Positions 23,795-33,643 of a stretch of 64,000 bases of DNA are shown here, piece after piece; the first letter of the stretch is position 1; each line of letters starts with the position of its first letter. Location: NCBI GenBank assembly GCA_032690845.1, contig CM064434.1:8124108-8188107 (forward strand). Reading direction: 5' to 3'. Under the pieces are notes generated by a model. That model was given only the letters and a program-made list of their open reading frames with translations. It had not been told where the DNA came from and made no database searches. Made by a program: the position numbers and the translations under genes. Source of the stretch: Eleusine coracana subsp. coracana (taxonomy: Eukaryota; Streptophyta; Magnoliopsida; Poales; Poaceae).

Positions 23795-24338
23795 CCCACC
23801 GCTTCAAGGGAGTGAGGCTGGAGAACCACTTTGCATCTCCGGTCATGTGGCGCGAACACCCGGAGTCCATCAACCATTTGTTCTCCAAGCCTCAACCTGC
23901 TCCCTACAAAGAACGAGAAGGAAAAGTCGATGGCTCAGTGCTGGGGTTAGTCAAAAGAGATTTGGGAATCCAGCACTTAACCATACGACCAGTAGTAGTC
24001 ATCATAGTTCTTTGCACATAATCATTTGAATGCATAGGACGAGAACCATGACGGGGAAAACGTGGCCTATCAAAGCGTCTCGACTCAAACCTTGGGTTGT
24101 GAGGATAGAAATCATCAATGTGAAAGCCAAATCCACGCGAGTGACGCTCACCACGATGGGGAAAACATGGGGCGCCAAAGCGCTGCTGTGCAAAACCTCT
24201 GTTTCGTGAATCAAAGCCACATGAGGAATGATCCTGTTCATGATAGGTACGAGAGAAAGAACGAGGCTGAAAACCATCAAAATCATCATAAAAATCATCC
24301 CTAGTCAACTCAGCTTGCTTCCTCTCAATCCTCTTATG
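23795..24338 (-). pseudogene. E2 gag C-terminal segment and protease start
   Basis: Minus strand from the E4 duplication leftward: DDFYDDFDGFQPRSFSRTY, an Arg/Phe/His-rich segment, then GRMVKCWIPKSLLTNPSTEP. This is the conserved word order of grass Sirevirus Gag downstream of the zinc knuckle. In the next frame KWLMDSGCSRHMTGDAKWF carries the aspartic protease DSG triad. E3 interrupts right after SSLTPLKR, and the polyprotein resumes at 19795 with EYVTFGDD. E4 interrupts upstream after the RHKR(I) codons. Confidence 0.85.
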
Positions 24339-27300
24339 CAGTGGCGGAGCTAGGATTCATTGTCAAGGTGGGCCGACTAAATTTTTTTTCCCAGCATAAT
24401 ACACTGAAGTACCAACTTACAATAAAAATTCAATAGCTCAATAAAATATCTTTAAAATATATTAAAAATTGATAATAATGATTCAATACAAGGCTACATA
24501 ATAATAAAAAGAGATAAAAAACTACTTCTTCTTGTTTTTATCGGGCTTACGCCTTCTAATAGCTATAAAAGAATCCGCAATATCATCTTCCTTCACATTT
24601 AAGAAAACATCTCGCTCGATAAAAGTGACCAAACAATCATCCAAAAGACCATCACTCATCCTATTCCTCAACTTATTCTTGACAAAATTCATCGCTGAAA
24701 ATGCTCTTTCAACACTTGCTGTCGCCACAGGTAGAATCAATACCAATTTGAGAAGTAAGTATACCAAATCATAAACATTATGCCTATTTGTTTCAACAAG
24801 ATTAACTGAGAGGTCAACAAGATGTGTTATATCTTTGAAACTATCATCTCTTCTCATGTCATCAATATAGTTATCAAGTTGCATTTCAAGTCTCAACAAT
24901 TCCGAACTTGAAAAATCATTAGAGTAAAATTCAGCAAGCCTATGCACCTTGTGTGCATCAAACGAAGCAAATGAATTTGAAGGATTCAAGGCTGCCATAC
25001 AACAAAGCAACTCCATATTAACCTCATCAAACCGTATATCAAGCTCTTGAATAATTCGATCAATGATACCAATATATACTTCTCTTCTGAAGAGATCATC
25101 ATTTGTTTGGACTGGAACAAACCGAGCTGATCTTCCAAAGGGCACATATCGATCATTCATTAGAGGAACTTGAATGCCATGTTTGTTGCAAAATAAAGTG
25201 ACATTTTGAAGGAATACATCCCACCCATTAGATCTCAATTCTTGCATTCTTTTCTTGGCCACATTAACAAGAGACATTGCATTAAGAATATCTTGCTCTC
25301 TTCTTTGTAAGCATAATGATAAATCATTTGTGTATCCAAGAATAGTAACCATCAAGTGTGCACTGAAAACAAAATCAAATGATTCAAATAGCAAAACCAT
25401 AGCTCGTACTCTAGGCCAGTCACTCTTTTGTGCCATGTCTTCTCCAAGACTTATGAGTACATCACGGATGGCTGGATACATACTAATAATATTGACAACA
25501 GTTTTGTAATGAGAGCCCCATCGAGTCTCACCAGGCCTAGCTAATCCCATCTCTTGATTTAATCCCTTTCCAGTGTGTATATCACCACATTCAATTGCTT
25601 TTAAGATATTCTGAAGATTAACATTCCAAAGCATATCATGACGCTTACAAGAAATCCCAACAATATTAAGCAAGGTAGACACATGATCAAAGAACCAAAC
25701 ACACTCTTCATTTCCCTTAGCAACACCAACAAGAACTAGTTGCAGTTGATGTGCAAAACAATGAATATAATAAGCAGAAGGTGACTCTTTCAAGAACAAT
25801 GTTTTCAGCCCTTTAATTTCTCCTCTCATATTGCTAGCTCCATCATAACCTTGCCCACGGATCTGAGTTAAAGTCAAATGATGACCAACAAGTAAAGATT
25901 GAATTGCTTCCTTAAGTGATAAAGAAGTAGTATCTTGGACATGCACAACTCCAAGAAAGTGTTCACATGGCCTTCCCTTTTTGTCAATGTAACGCAAACA
26001 AACAGCTAGTTGTTGTCTATGTGACACATCACCTGCCTCATCAGCTACAATTGCATAGTGGTCATCTCCAAGCTCCTCAATAATTTTACTTCTTGTTTCC
26101 ATGGCACAAGATTGAATAATTTCCCTCTGTATATCATGGCAAGTCAAGGTACAATTAGCTGGAGCATTCTTCAAAACAACCTTATCCACCTCTTCATTAT
26201 TAGATGCAAGCCATTTTAAAAGCTCTAGAAAATTTCCTCTATTCCTAGACTCTTCACTTTCATCATGCCCACGAAATGCCAATCCTTGTTTCAAAAGAAA
26301 CCTCAAACATCTGAGTGAATAAGTCAGTCTTATCTTGTAAAGCCGCATCTGTTCACTGTCAACCTCCACTATTTTATTATCAATTTTTGCACTAGGAGTC
26401 AAATAAGCAGTGTACCTCTCCTGGGCTGCATTATGTACACTACCAACTTCTCCCACATGCTTATCTAGTGCATCTTCTCTGTTCCAATTTCTCCATCCAC
26501 CAACAGTAAATGGACTATTCTTCCCCCCTTTTTTGAACAAGAAGCATACAAAGCAAAATGCAGCATCATGCTTAACACTATATTCTAGCCAATGATATTT
26601 ATGAAACCATATAGCATTGAACCATCGATCTCTAGTGCCAATTTTCCTTTTCTTAAATTCTTGTGCATAAGGTTGAAATGGACCTTTCAATATATATGCT
26701 CTTCTAACTGCTTCTTGATCATTGATAGGATAACTTACAATGGGCAATCTTTCAGCAGGATCTTGTGGAAGATGGTCCGGATCATAAACCGGCGGGGACG
26801 ACTTTGGTGGAGCTGAAGATGAAGGTGTGTTTCCATTGTCCTCATGTTCTTGAGATTCCTCTTCCCGTGAAATCACATTGTCTTCACCACTTCTTGGGAC
26901 ATCAGCTGAGGGGGTCAATGGTTCAGTTTCTCCAATTGAACCATGAGTTGCTGCATCGATCGACGGAAGTGAAGGTGAAGATGACGAATTTTTCTTTGCT
27001 TCGCATTTTTTAAAAAGAGATGCAATATTTCTGTTTCTCCTATCCTTTCACTAATCTGCAATACAAAATTCAATTACATAGAAAAGATCATTAATTTGAT
27101 TTTATTAAATCATTTACTTAAGGCACCTTGCATGCAATTGATAAACTGGTGTGAAACCGACTGTTCATTAAGGAAGCAATTTAATTAGATATTAGATAGA
27201 CTCCCAAGCACACTAAGGATTGAATAATGGAGTTGTACGTCTAACTGATTTCTCTGATTAAGACGATAGACTAATTTAATTACAAGGCACTTTAATTGCA

Positions 27301-27881
27301 TAGCAGATGGCAATTCAATATTGCATAGGAATTGTCAGTTTGATTTATTATATGCAATGCCCCCATGTGAATGCTATGTTCATTTTTTAATCAGAAATCA
27401 AGTAGTTGCAGTGGACGACTGCAATATCTAGTGTTTAATTAACCGGGCAGATTAAATATTTAAATTGCTTACCTAGGATCACCGGATAGTGAGCAGTGGA
27501 GCACGCAACAGCCGCGAGCATCAACCAGGCAGCACGCAGCAGCCGGCACAACTGCTGCACGCGTGACGCGATCATGTAGATCTCTCCTCCAATTGCCGCC
27601 GATGATGCCAGACTTGGAACCCTAGACAACCGCTTGGCTCCTCTCGTAATCTTGCCTCGGTCTCACCCTGACAGCTGATTGCCTAATTAGTTGTTGCTTT
27701 GCTTTGATGATAGCCGGCCTCGTCAGTCGTCACAACTCAGATGGCCATGGCCTGGTTTTTCTAGGCCACCAGCTTTCCTTTCTACGGGCCTATTGGGCAT
27801 TAGGGTGTGGTGGAGTGGGTCGTTGGCCCAAATCTCAGGGTGGGCCCGGCCCATCCTGTCCACCCTGTAGCTTCGCCAATG
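24339..27881 (-). mobile_element. E4: hAT DNA transposon, putatively autonomous
   Basis: 3543 bases flanked by a perfect eight-base duplication, ctcttatg (24331-24338 and 27882-27889). Its ends, CAGTGGCGGAGCTAGG and (reverse complement) CATTGGCGAAGCTACA, are imperfect inverted repeats of the common plant hAT type. It sits in E2's gag, between the zinc knuckle and the Arg-rich segment. It encodes one intact transposase on the minus strand. About 0.96 kb between the transposase start and the right end would be promoter and 5' exon. Confidence 0.93.
24522..26918 (-). CDS. hAT transposase with TTF zinc finger (ZMYM1-like)
   Basis: One uninterrupted 798-residue frame. An acidic/Ser-Pro linker (1-60) comes first, then a TTF-type zinc finger with WFHKYHWLEYSVKHDAAFC and FVCFLF (about 100-135). 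The DUF4371/RNase-H-like transposase core follows, with IVADEAGDVSHRQQL and GQGYDGASNMRG supplying candidate catalytic Asp residues, then YYIHCFAHQLQL and GETRWGSHY. The C-terminal hAT dimerisation block is PVATASVERAFSAMNFVKNK. The protein would cut and paste elements with CAGTGGCGG ends. Upstream of the first Met the frame stays open through NRNIASLFKKCEAKK, a word typical of this family's N-terminus, with an AG acceptor before it, so a short 5' exon and a small intron are likely. No inactivating change is visible. Confidence 0.92.
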   Translation of the reverse strand: MTPSADVPRSGEDNVISREEESQEHEDNGNTPSSSAPPKSSPPVYDPDHLPQDPAERLPIVSYPINDQEAVRRAYILKGPFQPYAQEFKKRKIGTRDRWFNAIWFHKYHWLEYSVKHDAAFCFVCFLFKKGGKNSPFTVGGWRNWNREDALDKHVGEVGSVHNAAQERYTAYLTPSAKIDNKIVEVDSEQMRLYKIRLTYSLRCLRFLLKQGLAFRGHDESEESRNRGNFLELLKWLASNNEEVDKVVLKNAPANCTLTCHDIQREIIQSCAMETRSKIIEELGDDHYAIVADEAGDVSHRQQLAVCLRYIDKKGRPCEHFLGVVHVQDTTSLSLKEAIQSLLVGHHLTLTQIRGQGYDGASNMRGEIKGLKTLFLKESPSAYYIHCFAHQLQLVLVGVAKGNEECVWFFDHVSTLLNIVGISCKRHDMLWNVNLQNILKAIECGDIHTGKGLNQEMGLARPGETRWGSHYKTVVNIISMYPAIRDVLISLGEDMAQKSDWPRVRAMVLLFESFDFVFSAHLMVTILGYTNDLSLCLQRREQDILNAMSLVNVAKKRMQELRSNGWDVFLQNVTLFCNKHGIQVPLMNDRYVPFGRSARFVPVQTNDDLFRREVYIGIIDRIIQELDIRFDEVNMELLCCMAALNPSNSFASFDAHKVHRLAEFYSNDFSSSELLRLEMQLDNYIDDMRRDDSFKDITHLVDLSVNLVETNRHNVYDLVYLLLKLVLILPVATASVERAFSAMNFVKNKLRNRMSDGLLDDCLVTFIERDVFLNVKEDDIADSFIAIRRRKPDKNKKK

Positions 27882-27975
27882 CTCTTATGCCTATAACAGA
27901 ATTCATCCAAGTGGCCCTTGTGACCATAAAACATGCAAATGTAGACACCCTTAGGATTAGGCTTGGTTTGCATTG
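27882..27975 (-). pseudogene. E2 gag zinc-knuckle fragment between E4 and E5
   Basis: The minus strand reads CMFYGHKGHLDEFCYRHK, the Gag zinc knuckle of the E2 family (C-x2-C-x4-H-x4-C, with the second Cys replaced by Tyr). It is trapped between the target duplications of E4 (27882-27889) and E5 (27971-27975) and shows that both elements hit the same gag gene less than 100 bases apart. Confidence 0.8.
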
Positions 27976-29616
27976 TGTAAGCTTCATGACCATAGATGAT
28001 TGGATCCCCGTGGTATGGATGTTTTGGTGATAGATGACAACTATGAAATTGTGGGCTAACATCTACACGAGTGTTGTCTTTGTAGAAATCATCTCTTAAC
28101 TCTATTGCAAATCATGTGGATGATAGTGTCCTTGGCGATTGACGACAATGACCGCAAGCATGGAGGCTTGTGAAGTTGATGGAGTCCAAGGGTTGATGAA
28201 GATGGATCAAAGCGGAGAACAAGCTATGGTGCAAGTGTTTGGAACACTTGAGTAGTTGTTAGGGCTTTGAGTCTATAGGAAAAACTGGACCATCAAGGGG
28301 GGTCTAGGTCATGTCTAGTCGGTGATGTGCAAGGTTACTCGGTGAAATCACAGGCACTAGGTGACAATGTAGAAGCCAAGGAGCTGTTCGGAGAAGCTGG
28401 GAAACCAAGTCAAGCGAGGACGACAAGTTTCAGCTTCTAGACATAGAGACCGGACAGAGGGGTCAGTGGAGACCGGACTGTACGATCACTATGGGGAGTT
28501 TTCCAGGACTTAGCACAAGGAGCAGGACTCTATCAGCAGGAGACTCCATACAGTCCGGACGGTCCGGTCTGCTGACCGGACAGTTCGGTCAGTAGGAGTG
28601 CAGGAAGACAGAAGAGGTGCATTTCGCAGAGGCTCCTGGAATGGAGAGAGAAAGTGGACCAGACGGTCCGGTCCAGTGATTGGACTGTCCGGTCAGTTGG
28701 AATTTCAGCAGGGGTAGAGCCAGTTGTGCATCGAGTTGCACTGACCGGACTGTCCGGTCAGGCAGTGACAGGACTGTCCGGTCAGTGTGCCCAGGAAGCT
28801 GATTTCATGGAGCAATGGCTAGTTTGAGGTTGGGAGCCTATATAACTTCGTTGCTGGGGTCTTGGAGACCTCTCTTGGCTAGTGGAATACCTGAGAGCAT
28901 TTGGTAAGGTCTAAGAGGAAGAGAGGAGAGCACTAGGAGGAGATATTGCATATCTTGAGAGTGCTAGGGAAGAGTAGCTTGAGCATCTTGCACATCTAAG
29001 GCTAGGGTGTCCTTGAGGGTGTGATCTAGATTATTACTCTTGGTCTATGGTGAGACCTAGACCGGTTAGGTGTTGGTGATCGAGCCTATCATGATTGGTT
29101 GTGAAAGCCGTCACATGTTTGTACATGGTTTGAGCCTGCCGTTGGAAGGGACATCGCTAGTGTGCGCCTGTGCCGGCTTGGGGACTCCGGCAAGTTCTTG
29201 AGGGAGGCGAGCTTGTGCTTTGTGCAGTGGTGACACACACCATGTCTTCACTCGAGGAGTGATTGCGGGCTTGTGGGCGAGAACTCCACTTGGTGGCGGG
29301 AGGGACCGGGACTCCGGCGGGAGTGGTCCAACGAGGATTAGGGGAAGGCTCCATCCTTCTGAGACCTCAGGAAAAATCATGAGCATTCCTGGACCCTCTC
29401 TTTACTATTCCGCATTTGTGTGCTCTAGTGAATAGGGTGACTTGTGGCTTGTATAGGCTAGTGTGATTGGCTTCCTAGCATGTGTAGGGTCTTGGCCTAC
29501 TAGACTTGCATAGGTTTACTTATCTTGTTAGACTTGAGTAGTGGAATTGAAGTATTTGGATTCGTGAGCGGCATACCAATTCACCCCCCCCTCTTGGTAC
29601 ACATTCGGTCCTTGCA
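27976..29616 (+). repeat. E5 LTR, 5' copy
   Basis: 1641 bases. The first 175 bases differ from the 3' LTR at seven positions by my count. Further differences include a 24-base segment near 38120 that is absent here. It carries the GACCGGAC/GTCCGGTC palindrome cluster (28448-28795) and a putative promoter region around 28850 (gcctatataactt). Confidence 0.92.
28448..28795 (+). repeat. GACCGGACNGTCCGGTC palindrome cluster
   Basis: At least eight spaced half or full copies of gaccggac(a/t)gtccggtca occur, for example 28743-28760, which is self-complementary around one central base. Equivalent clusters lie at 32535-32712 (element interior) and 37096-37432 (3' LTR). Many CG sites in these copies are changed to TG or CA. 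Confidence 0.85.
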
Positions 29617-29669
29617 TGTGGTATCAGAGCCAAGTGCTCATCTTTGATGCTTCATCGCCTTGAGTAAGG

Positions 29670-31691
29670 ATGCCGGGACTGGTGGGGAGTATTCCCATAT
29701 TCGATGGTGAGGACTATACTTATTGGAAGGCTTGCATGCAAGCCTACCTTCAGTCCCTTGATCTAGAGATATGGTCGGTCACTCACGAGTCCGATGCGAA
29801 TGTGAACCAACTTGAGCCTGACTACATTAAGTGTAATGCTGAGGCAAAGAATGCTTTGTTTGCTTGCATTTGTAAGGATGTTTTTGCTCAGCTAGATGCT
29901 AGTACTATAGCACATGGTATCTGGACTGAGATTCGGGGGCTCTATGAGGGCACTAGTGATGTCAAAGAGGAAAGATACTATGTGCTGAAGAACAAGTATG
30001 ATCACTTCACTAGATTGCCACATGAGAGAGCTAACACTATTTATTCTCGTTTTCATGTACTTGTGGAGGAGATCAATGCACTTGGGGATGATTTCAAGAT
30101 GAAGCCCGTCGAGGTGATAAGAAGATTCTTGAGTCTATTCAAAGATCCCAAGTACGAGTCCATCATCACCTTCATCTTGCAAGGTGACCTCAAGGCCAAG
30201 ACCATGAAGGAAGTAGGTGGCAAGATTACCGCCTTCGAGAGCTATCAATTGGGGTTGGATGATCCTCAACAATCCAATCTTGCTCTACCGGCTGATAAGC
30301 AAGAATCTAGCAAGAGCAAGAAGAACAAGAAGAAGGTGATCATTGAGGATGATGATGAAGAAGATGACGATGAGGGTGACTTGATGAAAGACTTGGCTCT
30401 TCTCATAAGGAAGATGAAGAACTTCAACAACAAGTTTGCTTCCAAGTCAAGAGGCAAGTCCTTCAATTGTGGCTCAAAGAATCACTTTGTCCGAGAGTGC
30501 CCAAAGCCCAAGAAAGAAGCATTCAAGTCACAAGATTCAAGTGAAGAAGAAGAAGAAGATCCCAAGGCCAAGCACAAGAAGAAGAGATACTTCAACAAAG
30601 ATAAGAGCAAAGGTAAAGGCAAAGCTCAAGACAAGAAGAAGAAGTTCTCTCGCAAGGCACTTGTTGGAGAGTGGAGAAGCGACAATTCAAGTGATGAGTC
30701 CTCTTCCTCAAGTGATGAAGAAGTGGCCGGTCTAGCCATGATCAAGACTACACCTCCACGAGCTCTTCCTCCACCTCCCACATGCCTCATGGCCGCAAGC
30801 CAACTTGGCGAGAGTGAGGATGAGAGCAGCAATGATAGCGATGATGAGGAGCACACGTGTGCCGAGTTGTGGAGCATGCTTGAGCAAGCCTGCGACATCG
30901 CCATCAAGAAGTCCAAGATGTTGGAGGTGGTAAGAAAAGAGTGTAAGTTGGCTAAGGACCGTGTTGGTGAGCTTGAGAGTGAGCTCAAGGACCTTGTCAC
31001 ATCTCATGATGCCCAAAACAAGAGTTATGACAAACTCAAGGGTGATCATGTAGAGCTTCATGAGAGGTACAAGGCCCTTGAGATCACTTATGAGGCCATC
31101 AATGTTGAGAACCTTGCCTCTCCCTCCTCTAGTTCATCTAAGAATGATGCTTCTACTATGTGTGATCAACTAACCACCTCGGTTGAGGTTTCTTCTCTTG
31201 AGCCACTTGTTTTGAAGGAATATCACTAGCTCAAGGAAGAGAGGAAGATGGTGATGGACGGCTTTGAGAGGCTCACACAAGGTAGAGCCATCCACAAAGA
31301 GATCCTTGGGAGGAACCTTGTGAACAATGTCTCACACCATGGACTTGGCTCATATCCTGCCGCCATCAACATCATAGGGACGAGTGATTCCATCCCCGCA
31401 TGGATCAAACCCCTTCTCGCCGACGACTACAATTACAAGAGGTGTTGCAAGGATGGCCACACCACCAAGGATTGTCCCATGGTGAGAAATTCCATTGTTT
31501 TGCCTAATGCTAACTTGTTCCATGAGAACACACATTTCAAGCTTTTTAGAAACAAGGATGGCAAGGTGAAAGCTAAGGCTTTGGGACCACCAAACAAGAA
31601 GAGGAAGGTCAAGAGCATATGGGTGCCTAAGTGCATTGTTGATCTTGAGAGATCGGCTACGTACAAGTGGGTGCCCAAGAACAAGACCTAG
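29670..31691 (+). pseudogene. E5 gag polyprotein with one nonsense codon
   Basis: ATG at 29670, 51 bases after the primer site. It opens with IPIFDGEDYTYWKACMQAYL, the N-terminal Gag fold of this group (IWTEIRGLYEG follows). A Lys/Asp/Glu-rich linker comes next, then a zinc knuckle SFNCGSKNHFVREC whose first Cys is Ser. Acidic-Ser and Lys-rich tracts and a long predicted coiled coil near residues 415-500 follow. A TAG at 31227 ends the first 519 residues. The same frame then continues 153 residues to 31691, with a second C/H-rich motif (CCKDGHTTKDCP). The stop could be a recent nonsense mutation. Confidence 0.85.
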
Positions 31692-33643
31692 ATGGTGGTG
31701 GTGGTGGACCGAGTGCTTTCATGAAGATCATGTGAAGTCCACCACAAGTTACATGGATCTCAATGACCTATCTACTCATGAAGGAGGTAACCATGTTAGT
31801 TCTTGGTAGTTGTAATGTGTTTTTCTTTCTAGTGCATTGCATGGTAACTAGGACTCCTTTGTGACTAGTATGCTTTGCATCCATGCATGTGTAAATAACT
31901 AAAAGAAAAACACATAAAAATTAGTCAATGTCTAACCCATCCAGGATAGCTATAAGCAAGGGGGAGTGCTTGAGATGGTTGTTTGATTTCTCTCAAGGCA
32001 AGGGCGTGACTTATAGTGAGTAAGCTTTGGAGGGGTTCAAACTTGACATTGTTAGGTTTCCTTGGTGTTATGTCTTTAACATTAATTGCATTCACATGGC
32101 ATGTTTACTTTCACACATGTAAAATGCTTGTTGCATGCATCATATAGGAAACACAAAGGAGACTTATCACATTTGGAGATACATGTGCCTCATGCTCTAT
32201 GTGACATTACATCTCCGTAAGTGTGACCAAAGGAAAGGATTGTGCTTCATGCCCATTGAGCAAGCTCTTATGAACTCCAAGGTTAAATCTACTCGCGTGG
32301 TTTATGGACTAAGGCTCATACATACCCTTTGGCTCTTATTTGCCTTGGTTCTTATTTGCTCGATCTTTCATTTGGCATTTGTGAAAACTATGTGGCCATA
32401 GAGCACCACTATTTGAAAATGAGTGTTTAAGAGTTCCCTTCGAATTCCAGGTGCGGTGTTTCTTGTGTGTCTAGCGAGGGCACTTGGAATTTGGAGAATT
32501 TCCTTGACTCAGCAAATTCTAGAAGTGGCCATTCGGTCTGGTCTTTAGACCGTACAGTCCGGTTAGTGGCACTGGAAACAGTGTCTAGGGGGAGTCTGGT
32601 CAAAGAGACCGGATAGAACGGTCCTAAGGACCGGACAGCCCGGTCGACAGAAGACCAGCAGATCCCAAGGTGACTGGACAGTCTGGTGTAGAGACCGGAC
32701 AGTCCGATCAGTTCGGTTGATCGTGCAATGCGAATCCCGATCTGAGCCATCGATCTATTCTTAATTGATCTTGGCCGTCCGTGTCTTCTTTGACCTAGTT
32801 CAAAATCTCTTGGACGTATTCCTGTTCATCGACCCAACACCGAGTTCGTGACCTCGACGCCATCGCCGCCCCCTTCGATGTCGACCTCGCCGTGCCGCTT
32901 TGCTCCCGCGCCAGTGCCGCTGCTCGCTCACCCATGCACCTGCACTGCCGCTTGACCTGCGCACCGCCGCTGTGCGCCGCTGCCTCGCCCCGCGTGCACA
33001 GCCGAGCCACCATCGTAGCTAGCCGCGCCACCACCGACGATCAACTCTACCTTCTCCCCTTCCTCTCACGCACACGCAAGAGCAGCTCTTTCCCCCTCAG
33101 TTGATTGCCAGGGAAATTCCCCTTCCTTTTTCCCTTCACCTCCATATCCAGCAAAAATCCAGCCTTTTAGGCGATCGATTATGGTTCTTTGTTTGGTCTC
33201 AGCTTCGTGATCTTCAGGGTATCATACTCTATCACTCCTTTCATCGATATATGCCATGATTGTCGAATAGTTAGTTAATTGATGCAATTAGACATAATTC
33301 CTATCTTTAGTTCCATTAATTAATTAATTGGCTCAACCTAGATGCAATTAGTTCCATTGATTATCTGATAATTGCAATTCTAGGGATTGTCTCCTGTCTA
33401 GTCTACAGTTAGATTTATTGCCATTATTTGACTGTACACTAGATGACTCGCACCAGCCACATATAGTTGATAATCACTGTTGTTACTTTGCATAATTGTC
33501 TAGTGATCATTTCCTTCATTCAGTGCTAGGGTTTCTATTGCGGATTCTTTCCTAGTGGTGCTTTGCTTATAGATGTATTAGGACTCTATGCTTATCCCAT
33601 CTACACCTATGTGCATGCAGTGATAGCAGAGCAGCAGTCAGAG
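31692..33643 (+). other. E5 non-coding interior
   Basis: No gene found. It contains a polypurine-like tract (31957-31968) and a palindrome cluster (32535-32712). A GC-rich block at 32850-33030 may derive from host sequence. An AT-rich stretch leads up to the second ORF. The pol domains expected here are absent. Confidence 0.6.

Noticed and set aside
22873..24308. A second gypsy element right of the E3 LTR, suggested by the GPMTRARAR frame entering the LTR
   Set aside because: The cccac duplication at 23795 and the E2 protease motif directly beyond show that the element ends there. The pol-tail frame lies in the LTR itself.
28448..28795. Regularly spaced palindromic repeats resembling a CRISPR-like array
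   Set aside because: The genome is eukaryotic, spacers are not uniform, and the same repeats recur in both LTRs of a retrotransposon.
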